Positions 18,060-26,600 of a DNA stretch of 64,000 nucleotides are shown one piece after another (within the stretch, counting starts at the first letter, position 1; each line of letters starts with the position of its first letter). The position numbers and the translations under genes are program-made. The DNA is from Leadbetterella sp. Lineage in GTDB: Bacteria; Bacteroidota; Bacteroidia; Cytophagales; Spirosomataceae. The notes beneath the pieces are model-generated. The model saw only the letters and a list, made by a program, of their open reading frames with translations. It made no database searches and was not told the origin of the DNA. The DNA lies in contig JAHBUH010000015.1 in NCBI GenBank assembly GCA_019638185.1, forward strand, positions 1-64,000. The letters are read 5' to 3'.

Positions 18060-19258
18060 TACTTTTTATTAGCCAGCTCCCCTATTTTCTGGTGGATCAT
18101 TACCTGGTTAGAGGCTATTTTTGAGAATCCGCGTACGTCATCGCCTGACCAGGCATTATTCATTTCACCGTAGCTTCCGAACACGTCTGACATCAGGTCA
18201 AAGGGAGACCGTACGCCCAGCACCGTGAAATTATACGGCGCCAGCTTCACCCTGACGGTGCCCGTTACGGTTTCCTGGCTGCTGATGAAATACGCTTCCA
18301 TATCGCGAAGAACCGGTTCATTGAAATGACCTTCATGGAGCAGCATACCGTACCATTCGGCCAGGTTCTGCTTCCAGTATTGTTGCCACTTGGTCAGCAC
18401 GTGCTTTTCCAGGAGGTGGTGCGCCTTAATGATGATCAGCGGAGCGGGTGCCTCAAAACCCACGCGGCCTTTGATGCCTATGATGGTATCTCCCACGTGG
18501 GTATCCCGCCCAATGGCATACGGGGCGGCCAGTTCATGCACGCGCCGGATGGCCTCCACGGGGTTATTGAATTCCTGGTCATTCACCGCTTTCAGTTCGC
18601 CTTTTACAAACCCGAGCGTTATTTCTGACGGCTCAGTTTTCGATAACTGCGTAGGATAGGCTTCTTCCGGAAGCGCGTCCCAGGAATTAAGCGTTTCTTT
18701 TCCGCCTACGGAAGTGCCCCAAAGGCCCTGGTTAATGGAATAAGTAGATTTGTGCCACTCGCGTTCCACCCCTTTTTTCTTCAGGTAGTCGATCTCCGCC
18801 TCCCGGGATAGCCGCAGGTCACGGATGGGGGTAATGATCTCTGCATCCGGCACAATGATCCGGAAGGCCATATCAAACCGCACCTGGTCATTTCCGGCAC
18901 CGGTACTGCCGTGGGCTATGGCGTTAGCGCCCACAGACCGGGCGTATTCTGCCACAGCGATGGCCTGGAATATCCTTTCCGCGCTCACAGACAGCGGGTA
19001 GGTATTATTTTTCAGTACATTTCCAAAGATAAGAAAACGAATACACTCTTCGTAGTATTTATCGGCCACACGTGCCGTATAGTGCGTTTTAACGCCCAGA
19101 TCATACGCTTTTTTCTCAATATCAGCGATCTCCGCATCCGTAAAGCCACCGGTATCCACCAGTACGGAATGCACCTCCATGTCTTTGTCGTCTTTCAGGT
19201 ATTTTACACAAAAAGAAGTGTCCAAACCCCCGCTGAAAGCCAGTACTACCTTTCTCAT
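18059..19258 (-). CDS. argG: Argininosuccinate synthase
   Basis: 399 residues, normal for the family. It joins citrulline and aspartate with ATP to form argininosuccinate, the penultimate step of arginine synthesis, in the cytoplasm. The N-terminal PP-loop (LAFSGGLDTSFCVKYL, residues 6-21) and the substrate-binding HGSTGAGNDQVRFDMAF motif are intact. No other arginine gene is in the window, although argG often begins an arg cluster in this phylum. A -7-like TAAATTTG lies 17 bp before its start, suggesting its own promoter in the 60-bp gap after the M48 gene. The next gene begins on its stop codon. Confidence 0.97.
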   Translation of the reverse strand: MRKVVLAFSGGLDTSFCVKYLKDDKDMEVHSVLVDTGGFTDAEIADIEKKAYDLGVKTHYTARVADKYYEECIRFLIFGNVLKNNTYPLSVSAERIFQAIAVAEYARSVGANAIAHGSTGAGNDQVRFDMAFRIIVPDAEIITPIRDLRLSREAEIDYLKKKGVEREWHKSTYSINQGLWGTSVGGKETLNSWDALPEEAYPTQLSKTEPSEITLGFVKGELKAVNDQEFNNPVEAIRRVHELAAPYAIGRDTHVGDTIIGIKGRVGFEAPAPLIIIKAHHLLEKHVLTKWQQYWKQNLAEWYGMLLHEGHFNEPVLRDMEAYFISSQETVTGTVRVKLAPYNFTVLGVRSPFDLMSDVFGSYGEMNNAWSGDDVRGFSKIASNQVMIHQKIGELANKK

Positions 19259-19274
19259 CTGTTCAAATTTTTCG

Positions 19275-19282
19275 CAAATTTA
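19275..19282 (-). promoter_or_regulatory. Possible -7 box for argG
   Basis: TAAATTTG on the minus strand, an exact TAnnTTTG, 17 bp from the argG ATG. No good -33 element is seen. Confidence 0.4.
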
Positions 19283-19318
19283 GACCTAAACTTGCTAAAA
19301 AGTATCAGGGAAAGGAAA

Positions 19319-20116
19319 TTATCTCCTGTATTTTACGATATGTTCCCGGATCCGGGCCACGCGGTTAGCCGGACTGGGGTGGGTGCTGTTAAAGTCGTCG
19401 CGGTCCATTCCGCCGCCCGAAGCCTCCGCCAGGATCTCCATCACCTCTATCATGGCGTCAGGGTTATAGCCGGCATTGACCATGTAGTGCACCCCGAATT
19501 CATCCGACTCCAGCTCGTCATCCCGCCCGTATTTCATCAGCTTCATGTTAGCCACATACGAAGCGATCTGCCCCGCGCCCAGGTCACCCGCCGAGGCGGT
19601 GGCAGCACCGGCCAGCCCCTGGTAAAACTCGGTCTTGGCCATCTGCTCCGACGAATGGCGGTGGATCACGTGACCGATCTCATGCCCCAGCACACCGGCC
19701 AGCTGGTCTTCCGACTTCAGCCGGCTCAGCAAGCCGGCGGTTATAAATACCTGTCCGCCGGGAAGTGCAAAGGCATTCACCGTTTGGCCGTCACGCAAAA
19801 CATAGAAATTGAATTTATAAGGATTCCTGATCCCTTTGGCCTCCAGCTCCCGGTTAAAAACCTGCACCAGTTTATGGCCCACGGCATTCACCTGGTTCTG
19901 CACCTGCTGATCCGGGTACAGCCCGCCGTACTCCTGGGCCATCTGGGGTGCCGACTGCAGCCCCAGGGCCACCTCCTCTTCCGGCGAGAGGCTAACTTTC
20001 TGACTTTCACCCGTTAGCGGGTTATCCTGCGACTTTCCAATATAGCTGAAATAGGCTATTGCGGCCATCACTAATCCTATGATCAACCGGAACTTTAAAC
20101 CATTTCCTCTCTGCAT
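19319..20116 (-). CDS. M48 family zinc metalloprotease, membrane-anchored or secreted
   Basis: 265 residues. A hydrophobic segment (about 9-26) acts as signal peptide or anchor. The catalytic zinc motif HEIGH is at 145-149 (GVLGHEIGHVIHRHSSEQM) and the third-ligand region ELESDEFG is at 201-208. The C-terminal STHPSPANRVARI is also typical of the M48 group that includes E. coli BepA and LoiP. Those relatives degrade misfolded envelope proteins, and a quality-control role is inferred here. It lacks the C-terminal TPR domain of BepA. It is divergent from nrdB across a 201-bp gap and lies 60 bp before argG on the same strand. Confidence 0.93.
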   Translation of the reverse strand: MQRGNGLKFRLIIGLVMAAIAYFSYIGKSQDNPLTGESQKVSLSPEEEVALGLQSAPQMAQEYGGLYPDQQVQNQVNAVGHKLVQVFNRELEAKGIRNPYKFNFYVLRDGQTVNAFALPGGQVFITAGLLSRLKSEDQLAGVLGHEIGHVIHRHSSEQMAKTEFYQGLAGAATASAGDLGAGQIASYVANMKLMKYGRDDELESDEFGVHYMVNAGYNPDAMIEVMEILAEASGGGMDRDDFNSTHPSPANRVARIREHIVKYRR

Positions 20117-20221
20117 AACGTTTACAATTTCGAATATTTTCCAAAGTAGGAAATAAATTCAGTGAAATGCAATAAAAGTACCGATATTCTCCCATTTTAC
20201 CAGAAGACACGAACTTTTGGT

Positions 20222-20249
20222 CAAATATAATTTTTGATTTCCATCCAAA
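20222..20249 (-). promoter_or_regulatory. Possible promoter for the M48 gene
   Basis: On the minus strand TTTG (20246-20249), 16 bp, then TATATTTG (20222-20229), a perfect TAnnTTTG. Spacing is slightly short; the leader would be about 100 nt. Confidence 0.35.
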
Positions 20250-20317
20250 CTTCCTACTTTTAATTTCCAAATTTCCGGGGTTCGGAATATTTTCTTAAAC
20301 CTTAAAATTTTTACTCC

Positions 20318-21304
20318 ATGACCGATGACGAGTTGCGGAAGAGTGAACCTCTTCTGATGGATGATCCTACGCGTTTTGTAATATTTCCCATCAAACACAA
20401 TGATATCTGGGAATTCTATAAAAAAGCCGAAGCTTCCTTCTGGACAGCTGAAGAGCTGGACCTCTCCCAGGATCACAAAGACTGGGCCTCCCTGAATGAC
20501 GGGGAAAGACACTTTATATCGCATGTGCTGGCGTTTTTCGCCGCTTCTGACGGTATCGTTAACGAAAACCTGGCCGTGGGCTTCCTGTCCAATGTACAGT
20601 ATGCCGAAGCCAAATGCTTTTACGGCTTCCAGATCATGATTGAAAATATTCATGCGGAAACCTACTCCCTGCTCATTGATACCTACATCAAAGATACCAC
20701 TGAACGGCAGCGCATGCTGAATGCCATCGAGACCATCGACTGCGTGAAAAGGAAAGCCGAATGGGCCATCCGCTGGATCGAGCAGGGCTCGTTTATTGAG
20801 CGGCTGATCGCTTTTGCGGCCGTGGAAGGCATCTTCTTCTCCGGCTCTTTCTGCTCCATTTTCTGGCTGAAAAAACGCGGCCTGATGCCCGGCCTTACGT
20901 TCTCTAACGAGCTGATCTCACGGGATGAGGGCCTGCACCGCGACTTCGCCTGCCTCCTCTACACGAAGCACATTAAGAACCAGCTTCCCGAAGAGCAGGT
21001 ATATACTATCATCAAGGATGCCGTGGAGATCGAAAAGGAATTTGTATCGGACGCCCTGCCGGTATCGCTGATCGGTATGAACGCGCCCCAGATGTGCCAG
21101 TATATCGAGTTTGTGGCGGATCACCTGCTGGAGTCGCTTAACCTGCAAAAGGTCTATAACGCCACTAACCCGTTTGACTTCATGGACCTGATCTCCCTCC
21201 AGGGGAAAACCAATTTCTTTGAGAAGCGGGTGGGTGAATACCAGAAGGCCGGCGTGACGGCGGATAAGGAGAAGATGAACTTCTCACTGGACGAAGACTT
21301 TTGA
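20318..21304 (+). CDS. nrdB: Class I ribonucleotide reductase, beta (radical) subunit
   Basis: 328 residues. It carries the di-metal centre and tyrosyl radical that start reduction of ribonucleotides in the NrdA partner. Seen directly: ENIHAETY with ligands E109 and H112 and the radical tyrosine Y116, and later [14 protein letters not shown] supplying the second E-x-x-H pair. The C-terminus ([12 protein letters not shown]) is the acidic and hydrophobic tail that docks on NrdA. The odd point is context. The next gene is convergent and unrelated and a strong terminator follows the stop, so nrdA is not co-transcribed and must be elsewhere. The intact radical tyrosine argues for the class Ia type. 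Confidence 0.95.
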   Translation: MTDDELRKSEPLLMDDPTRFVIFPIKHNDIWEFYKKAEASFWTAEELDLSQDHKDWASLNDGERHFISHVLAFFAASDGIVNENLAVGFLSNVQYAEAKCFYGFQIMIENIHAETYSLLIDTYIKDTTERQRMLNAIETIDCVKRKAEWAIRWIEQGSFIERLIAFAAVEGIFFSGSFCSIFWLKKRGLMPGLTFSNELISRDEGLHRDFACLLYTKHIKNQLPEEQVYTIIKDAVEIEKEFVSDALPVSLIGMNAPQMCQYIEFVADHLLESLNLQKVYNATNPFDFMDLISLQGKTNFFEKRVGEYQKAGVTADKEKMNFSLDEDF

Positions 21305-21312
21305 GAAAGATA

Positions 21313-21360
21313 AAAGCTGCGGTACATTTAAATACCGGATATACCGCAGCTTTCCCTTTT
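21313..21360. terminator. Bidirectional terminator between nrdB and tamL
   Basis: AAAGCTGCGGTA (21313-21324) pairs perfectly with TACCGCAGCTTT (21342-21353), with T-rich tails on both strands. It serves nrdB and the convergent tamB-tamL operon. Confidence 0.85.
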
Positions 21361-21364
21361 ATTT

Positions 21365-23671
21365 CTAGAACGGCAGCCCCACCGCAAAATTCCAGATAAT
21401 ATTCTCCCGCCGCCATTCCTTACTCTTCAGGTTAATCTGGTCAAATACCCAGCGTTCTGACTCTTCCAGCCAGGGCTTACGGAAGGGAGTAGCCACGTCA
21501 ATACGGAAAATAAATATGCTGAAGTCCAGCCGGAAGCCGATCCCCCCGCCCACGGCCATTTCTTTCATGAAGCTCTTTGAGAACACGGCCCCTTCATCAT
21601 AAATGTGAGGATCCTTATACATCCACACGTTACCCGCATCCACAAACAGTGCCGTGCTCAGCAGCGAGGACAGCTTGTACCGGAGCTCGGTATTAAATTC
21701 TATTTTGATATCGCCGGTATTGGTAGCGAGGTACTTTTCAGCAGCTGACTCACCCTCCTTGGTGTAGGTTCCCGGGCCTACTCCCCGGGCTCTGAACGCC
21801 CGTAGCGAGTTATTTCCCCCCACAAAAAACTGGCTTACGAAAGGCAACGTTTTCTGGTTCCCGTACGGAATACCTACTCCTACAAAAGCCCGGTTAGCCC
21901 AGGACACGTCGCGGTTAAGGTCATAGCGGTACCTGACATCATTTTCTACCCGTACAAACTGGCTGTAACGCTCCCCGAAAATCCAGCCCCGATCCTCCGG
22001 CTTTTTACTGATTGCATCAAATAACGAGAGCAGAGACCCCGCCGCGTCAATACCCCCCCTGTAGCTGAAAATTCCCTTTCTGCTGCGTGCAGGGGTCACC
22101 ACCACCTCGTAGCCCGAGCCCAGGATCAGGTTATTGTCCAGGATGGTGATAAGCTGGGGTTTACTGAAGATTTCATCAATAAAAGCGGTGGTGAGCTTAG
22201 ATGACTTCACAAACGTAAATTTGAAGGGCTTAAAGGCATGCTCCACCCCTTTCACGCGCGTCCAGGCGTAGCCCCACTCCGCATTGGCCGAGTTCAGGTT
22301 ATAGAGCCCGCGCTTGATAAAGTTCTCATAGGAAAACCGCAGTACGGTTTTGGGAAGTACATTACTGACCTCAGGGTCTATCCGGATAAACGGCGCTATA
22401 AACCGCGGGAACTCCAGTGAGGTCCAGGCGCCGGTCCGGTAGTTCTCATTATATTCCGTATTCTCCCGCTTTCCGCCCAACTGGAATTCAAAGTTACCGT
22501 TCACCCCTACTTCAAATTTTTCCGCCCCCCGGAAAATATTGTTGTTTCTCCAGCTCAGGCTCATCTGCGTACCGGCCAGCCCGCTGGAACGCGTAAGAGC
22601 ATTGGCTTCCACATTAATGGTCTTCCGTTTATTGGTCTGGAGGTTATAATACACATCTATCAGCGTGGAATCCAGTCGGTTTACCACCTGGAACTGGCTT
22701 TGGATGGAGCGGAAGTTTCGCAGGCTTAGCAGGCGGTTACTGGTGATGGTCACCGCATCATTATTATACAGCATACCCGGTCGGAAGGCGATGGCGTCCA
22801 GGAAGATGTTCTCTTTGTATTTCTGACCGGGATCATCCAGCACCAGCCCGCGGAAAAAGTCGAAAGACGAGTTGCTTTCATCCAGCTGCTCCACCTTACT
22901 GGGCTTATCAATGTTCACATAAATGTTATTGATCTGGTATCTCCGGCGGGCTTCCATGGGGATATCCTGCCGGGGCGTCACCTTGGCTATCAGGTGGGTA
23001 GGGCGCTGGGCGGAATCCAGGAGGATATTGACGTATTCCGGCCGGAAGTAATAGTACCCCATATTCCGCATGGACGTGTACATCTTCTGGCGCTCAGTAC
23101 GTATTCTTTCCAGGTTAAAGTAGCGCGGCAGCTTAAAATGCTGGGAAAGGCTCAGGAAATCTTCGTAGAAATCTCCTTCTGCCGGCGGGTCGATCAGCAC
23201 GGAATCTATCCGGAACCGCTGGTTAGGCTCTACCTGGTACCGCGCAAAACCCAACACCTTTTTCTCCTCCAGCTCGCCCCGCACCGTAGCGTTAAAATAC
23301 CCGTAAGAATCCAGCAGTGACTTCAGGTTAGTCACGTTCTGGTTGATCATAAAACCATCCACAAAGACGGGTTCCTCGCCCAGGCGCTTGCGGAACCACT
23401 CCTTCAGCCCGGTCTCCTTCTTTTTCTTGCCCAGGAAATAGTTAAACGCCACTTTGTACGGGTACCCGAAAAGCATGGTGTTCGGACGCGGCCGGGTGGC
23501 ATCTTCCAGCAGGGTCTTAAACTCCGGTACCTCGCCCCCCGCCAGGCTGTCGTGCTTGATGAGGGCCACTGACGCTCCACCGTATAAGCGCTTCTGCGGC
23601 GGGATTTTATCCGCCACCTTGCAGGAGAAGACCGCCTGGGCCAGGAGTAAAAGTATCAGTAGTTTCCTCAT
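21365..23671 (-). CDS. tamL: TamA-like BamA-superfamily outer-membrane lipoprotein
   Basis: 768 residues. A type II signal peptide with lipobox VFSC (C17) makes it a lipoprotein, which classical proteobacterial TamA is not. The Bacteroidota lipidated form has been called TamL. POTRA-like repeats fill about residues 100-350 (for example YFNATVRGELEEKKVLG), followed by a bacterial surface antigen barrel (about 360-768) with SQFFVGGNNSLRAFRARGVGPG, the conserved substrate-gating loop of Omp85 proteins. The last residues (WNFAVGLPF) form the terminal strand. Its start overlaps the tamB stop by 4 bp (ATGA), so the two are translationally coupled. Likely role: outer-membrane end of the TamAB envelope system, implicated elsewhere in outer-membrane protein insertion or lipid transport. 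Confidence 0.9.
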   Translation of the reverse strand: MRKLLILLLLAQAVFSCKVADKIPPQKRLYGGASVALIKHDSLAGGEVPEFKTLLEDATRPRPNTMLFGYPYKVAFNYFLGKKKKETGLKEWFRKRLGEEPVFVDGFMINQNVTNLKSLLDSYGYFNATVRGELEEKKVLGFARYQVEPNQRFRIDSVLIDPPAEGDFYEDFLSLSQHFKLPRYFNLERIRTERQKMYTSMRNMGYYYFRPEYVNILLDSAQRPTHLIAKVTPRQDIPMEARRRYQINNIYVNIDKPSKVEQLDESNSSFDFFRGLVLDDPGQKYKENIFLDAIAFRPGMLYNNDAVTITSNRLLSLRNFRSIQSQFQVVNRLDSTLIDVYYNLQTNKRKTINVEANALTRSSGLAGTQMSLSWRNNNIFRGAEKFEVGVNGNFEFQLGGKRENTEYNENYRTGAWTSLEFPRFIAPFIRIDPEVSNVLPKTVLRFSYENFIKRGLYNLNSANAEWGYAWTRVKGVEHAFKPFKFTFVKSSKLTTAFIDEIFSKPQLITILDNNLILGSGYEVVVTPARSRKGIFSYRGGIDAAGSLLSLFDAISKKPEDRGWIFGERYSQFVRVENDVRYRYDLNRDVSWANRAFVGVGIPYGNQKTLPFVSQFFVGGNNSLRAFRARGVGPGTYTKEGESAAEKYLATNTGDIKIEFNTELRYKLSSLLSTALFVDAGNVWMYKDPHIYDEGAVFSKSFMKEMAVGGGIGFRLDFSIFIFRIDVATPFRKPWLEESERWVFDQINLKSKEWRRENIIWNFAVGLPF

Positions 23672-26600
23672 TTCTTTCTTTTCATCAAGTCTTTCCAGGT
23701 GTCATAGTCAATGGCAATGATAAAGCCCAGCCCGGTTTCAATCACCGACCCCTCTATGGCACTCTGGTTACGGTTTTTACGGAACACCTTCAGACGGTAC
23801 CGGCCGTCTGTGGTCATCAGCCAGTTCGCTTCCACATTATCAAAGATCTCATCCGACTGCAGGTCTTTATTTTCCAGCTCAAAGTTTTTACCTACCGAGA
23901 AGATCAGCCGGTCGTTCGCCAGCCGCTTACTTACGCCCAGGTTCAGGTTCGTGCTCCGGTCACTACCGCCCTCTGCCACGCCACCTGAAGACTGGAGCCC
24001 CACATTCAGGTCCACGCCTTTGATCAGGCCGGAGGCATATCTTTCCAGCTGGGAAGAGATCATCTGGCTCACATTTCTCCGGGCCAGGTCTTCATAACCG
24101 GCCCCGCTGGAAGAAGTAAAGCTGTCAAAAATCTGGGCGGCCGAGAAGTTCCCCGCCACCAGCAGCATAATGGCGTTTTGCTTCAGCACCTCACGGTTAG
24201 CGCTGGTTACGGCCCCTTCCGTGCCGCTTTTTTTCTCGCCCCGGTCATTCACAATACTCCAGCCCAGCTCCTGGAGCTTCGAGGCCATGGAGCCCACTTC
24301 GTTTTCTTTGGCCACGATCTGGAAGTCCACTTCCGACAAGTTCATTACCTCACCCTTCAGTACCAGGTCTACCCGGATATCGGCAAAAACCTTTTCCGGT
24401 GCGGAGTCTTCATCTTTCAGGCCCGGGTAGGTGCTCACATCCTTGCGGCCGGGCACTTTGTACTCTGCCGTAATATCCATTACTCCTTTCAGGGGATCAC
24501 CGGCAAAAGATATGCTGCTTTTGCTGTTTTCCGTGATCTCAAAGCGCTTCTTAATGGTCTGGAAAGTCAGTTCATAACTTCCTTTCACAATATTCATTTC
24601 ACCGATGATGAAGAGGTCGCCCGCATTATCAAACCCAATGTTCAGCCGGGCATTGCCGGAGGCGGAGAGCATATCACCGGTGATGGGGTTCATGAGCATA
24701 TTAATGGTAGATTTCTCGTCCACCACCACATTGATATTGACGGCATTGGCCAGGGAAAGCGTGCTTTTGGTCTCCCGCCGGATCACTTTGTCCGGGGTGC
24801 GAAAATCCACAAAAGTCACCACCGAGTTCAGGTCTTCACCTACACTTTCATCCGGCAGCAGCAGGGTGAGGTTCGTCTTGTCTTTGGCGGTGATATCGCC
24901 CGTCAGGCGGAACTCGCTGTTAGCCCCCCATACATTCAGCTTGCTGTCCAGGTAAGCCGTGCCGTAAAAGAGTTCGCTTTGCCCGCGTTCCGAGTTGGCT
25001 ATCAGGAAATTTGTAGTGGTGATGTCCAGGTTATACCGGAAATCGGGAAGGCCGGAAAGGTCCACTGACCCGTTAATCACCATATCGCGGCCATTGGCAT
25101 CTTTTACCAGCAGCTTGTCAAACAGGATCTTCGACTGGTCTATTTTCAGGGTCTGGTCACTGATACGAAGCAGGGCCGCGGTTTCTTTTATCCGGAACGC
25201 CATGCTGTCAAATACCGCCGAGCCGTTCAGCCGGGGCTTGGCCGGCGAGCCCTTGATGGTCACATCGCCCTTGATACTGCCTTTCATTTCGTAGGCTACT
25301 TCCTTCAGGAAAGGTTCCAGCGCTTTGATATCCAGCCCGCCGATATCCAGCTTGAAGTCCAGTGACTCCTCTTTCCGGGTAAAATAAGCCCCTTTCAGCT
25401 CAAACTCATTATTTAGTCCGCTCAAAGTGGCGTACACGGTTATCTCCTTCAGGTTATCGCTTTCGGCTTTGGCCCGGAGGTCACCCAGCGCCACCTGGTT
25501 AAAATGAAACTCATCAATATCCACTTCGCCGGTGAAAGCCATGCCCTCATCCCCCATGTAATTCACCAGCTGCAGGTCCAGGTCCAGGTAACCGGAGGCC
25601 AGGGTGGAATCCTGCCATATGGCCCGGGAAAGGAAGTTCAGATCCAGCCTTTCCGCAAAAACCGTCAGCGGGCTGTTCGGCACTTCGCTGACGCTGTTTA
25701 CCCGTAATACCTGCTCGCCGGAAGAGAATACCACGTTATTGACATACAGCCCGGCGGAAGAATAGTCGATGTACCCGTAGGGGTTTCCGCCCCAGTCTTC
25801 GTAAAAGAGCTTGCTGCCGGTCTCGTCAAAACTGATCCTCACGCGGGAGCCGTCGCTCTCCAGGAACCCCGCCAGCGAGTGGATCTCTTTATCCACACTG
25901 TCTTTTACCGAAAGGTCAAACGAGGCCACATTCTCCTGCAGCTTCCCGTGGAGATCGGCCTTCCTGAGCCGGAAAGCCGGCGTGGATATCTGGTCGGAAA
26001 GCAGCCCGTACTGGATCCGGGTACCGTCTCCCGTAAAATCAAAAGTGGTATTCACCACCTGGATGGAGTCATACAGCAGGTAAGGCACGGCTATATGCCC
26101 CGAGAAAGGGATCTCCCCCTCGCTTTTCAGGCTGGAATTTATGGTGACGGGCTTAAAATTCTTCAGGGAAGGCACAAAAGCCGTAAAAACGGGATCGTAG
26201 CTGATATTTCCATTAATGTCAAAGTAATAATCCAGGGTGTCACTGGCCGGCTGGAAATCAGGCAGCTTAAAGTATTTATTCACCTCGGTCATCAGGATGC
26301 TTTGCAGCTTGTCGTACTCAAAATTCCCCGACAGCGACAGGTTCATAAACCGGGTGGTCAGGTCCAGCCTTTTCAGGGTTTCGCTGTACTCCGTCAGCAC
26401 GGTCAGGTCGCCTATCGGGTAGCTGGCTGAGTCTTTCAGCACCGTGATATTCCGCCCTTTAAAGTCAATAAACGGCTTTTTGAGATCGGCCACCAGCCGA
26501 TTAATGTCAAAATCACCTTTCAGGATAAGGTTCTCTTTGGTCACACCCAGCGCCTTCAGATCCGCCTGTTCAATGCGCGTATTCCCGGTCACGGTGATGG

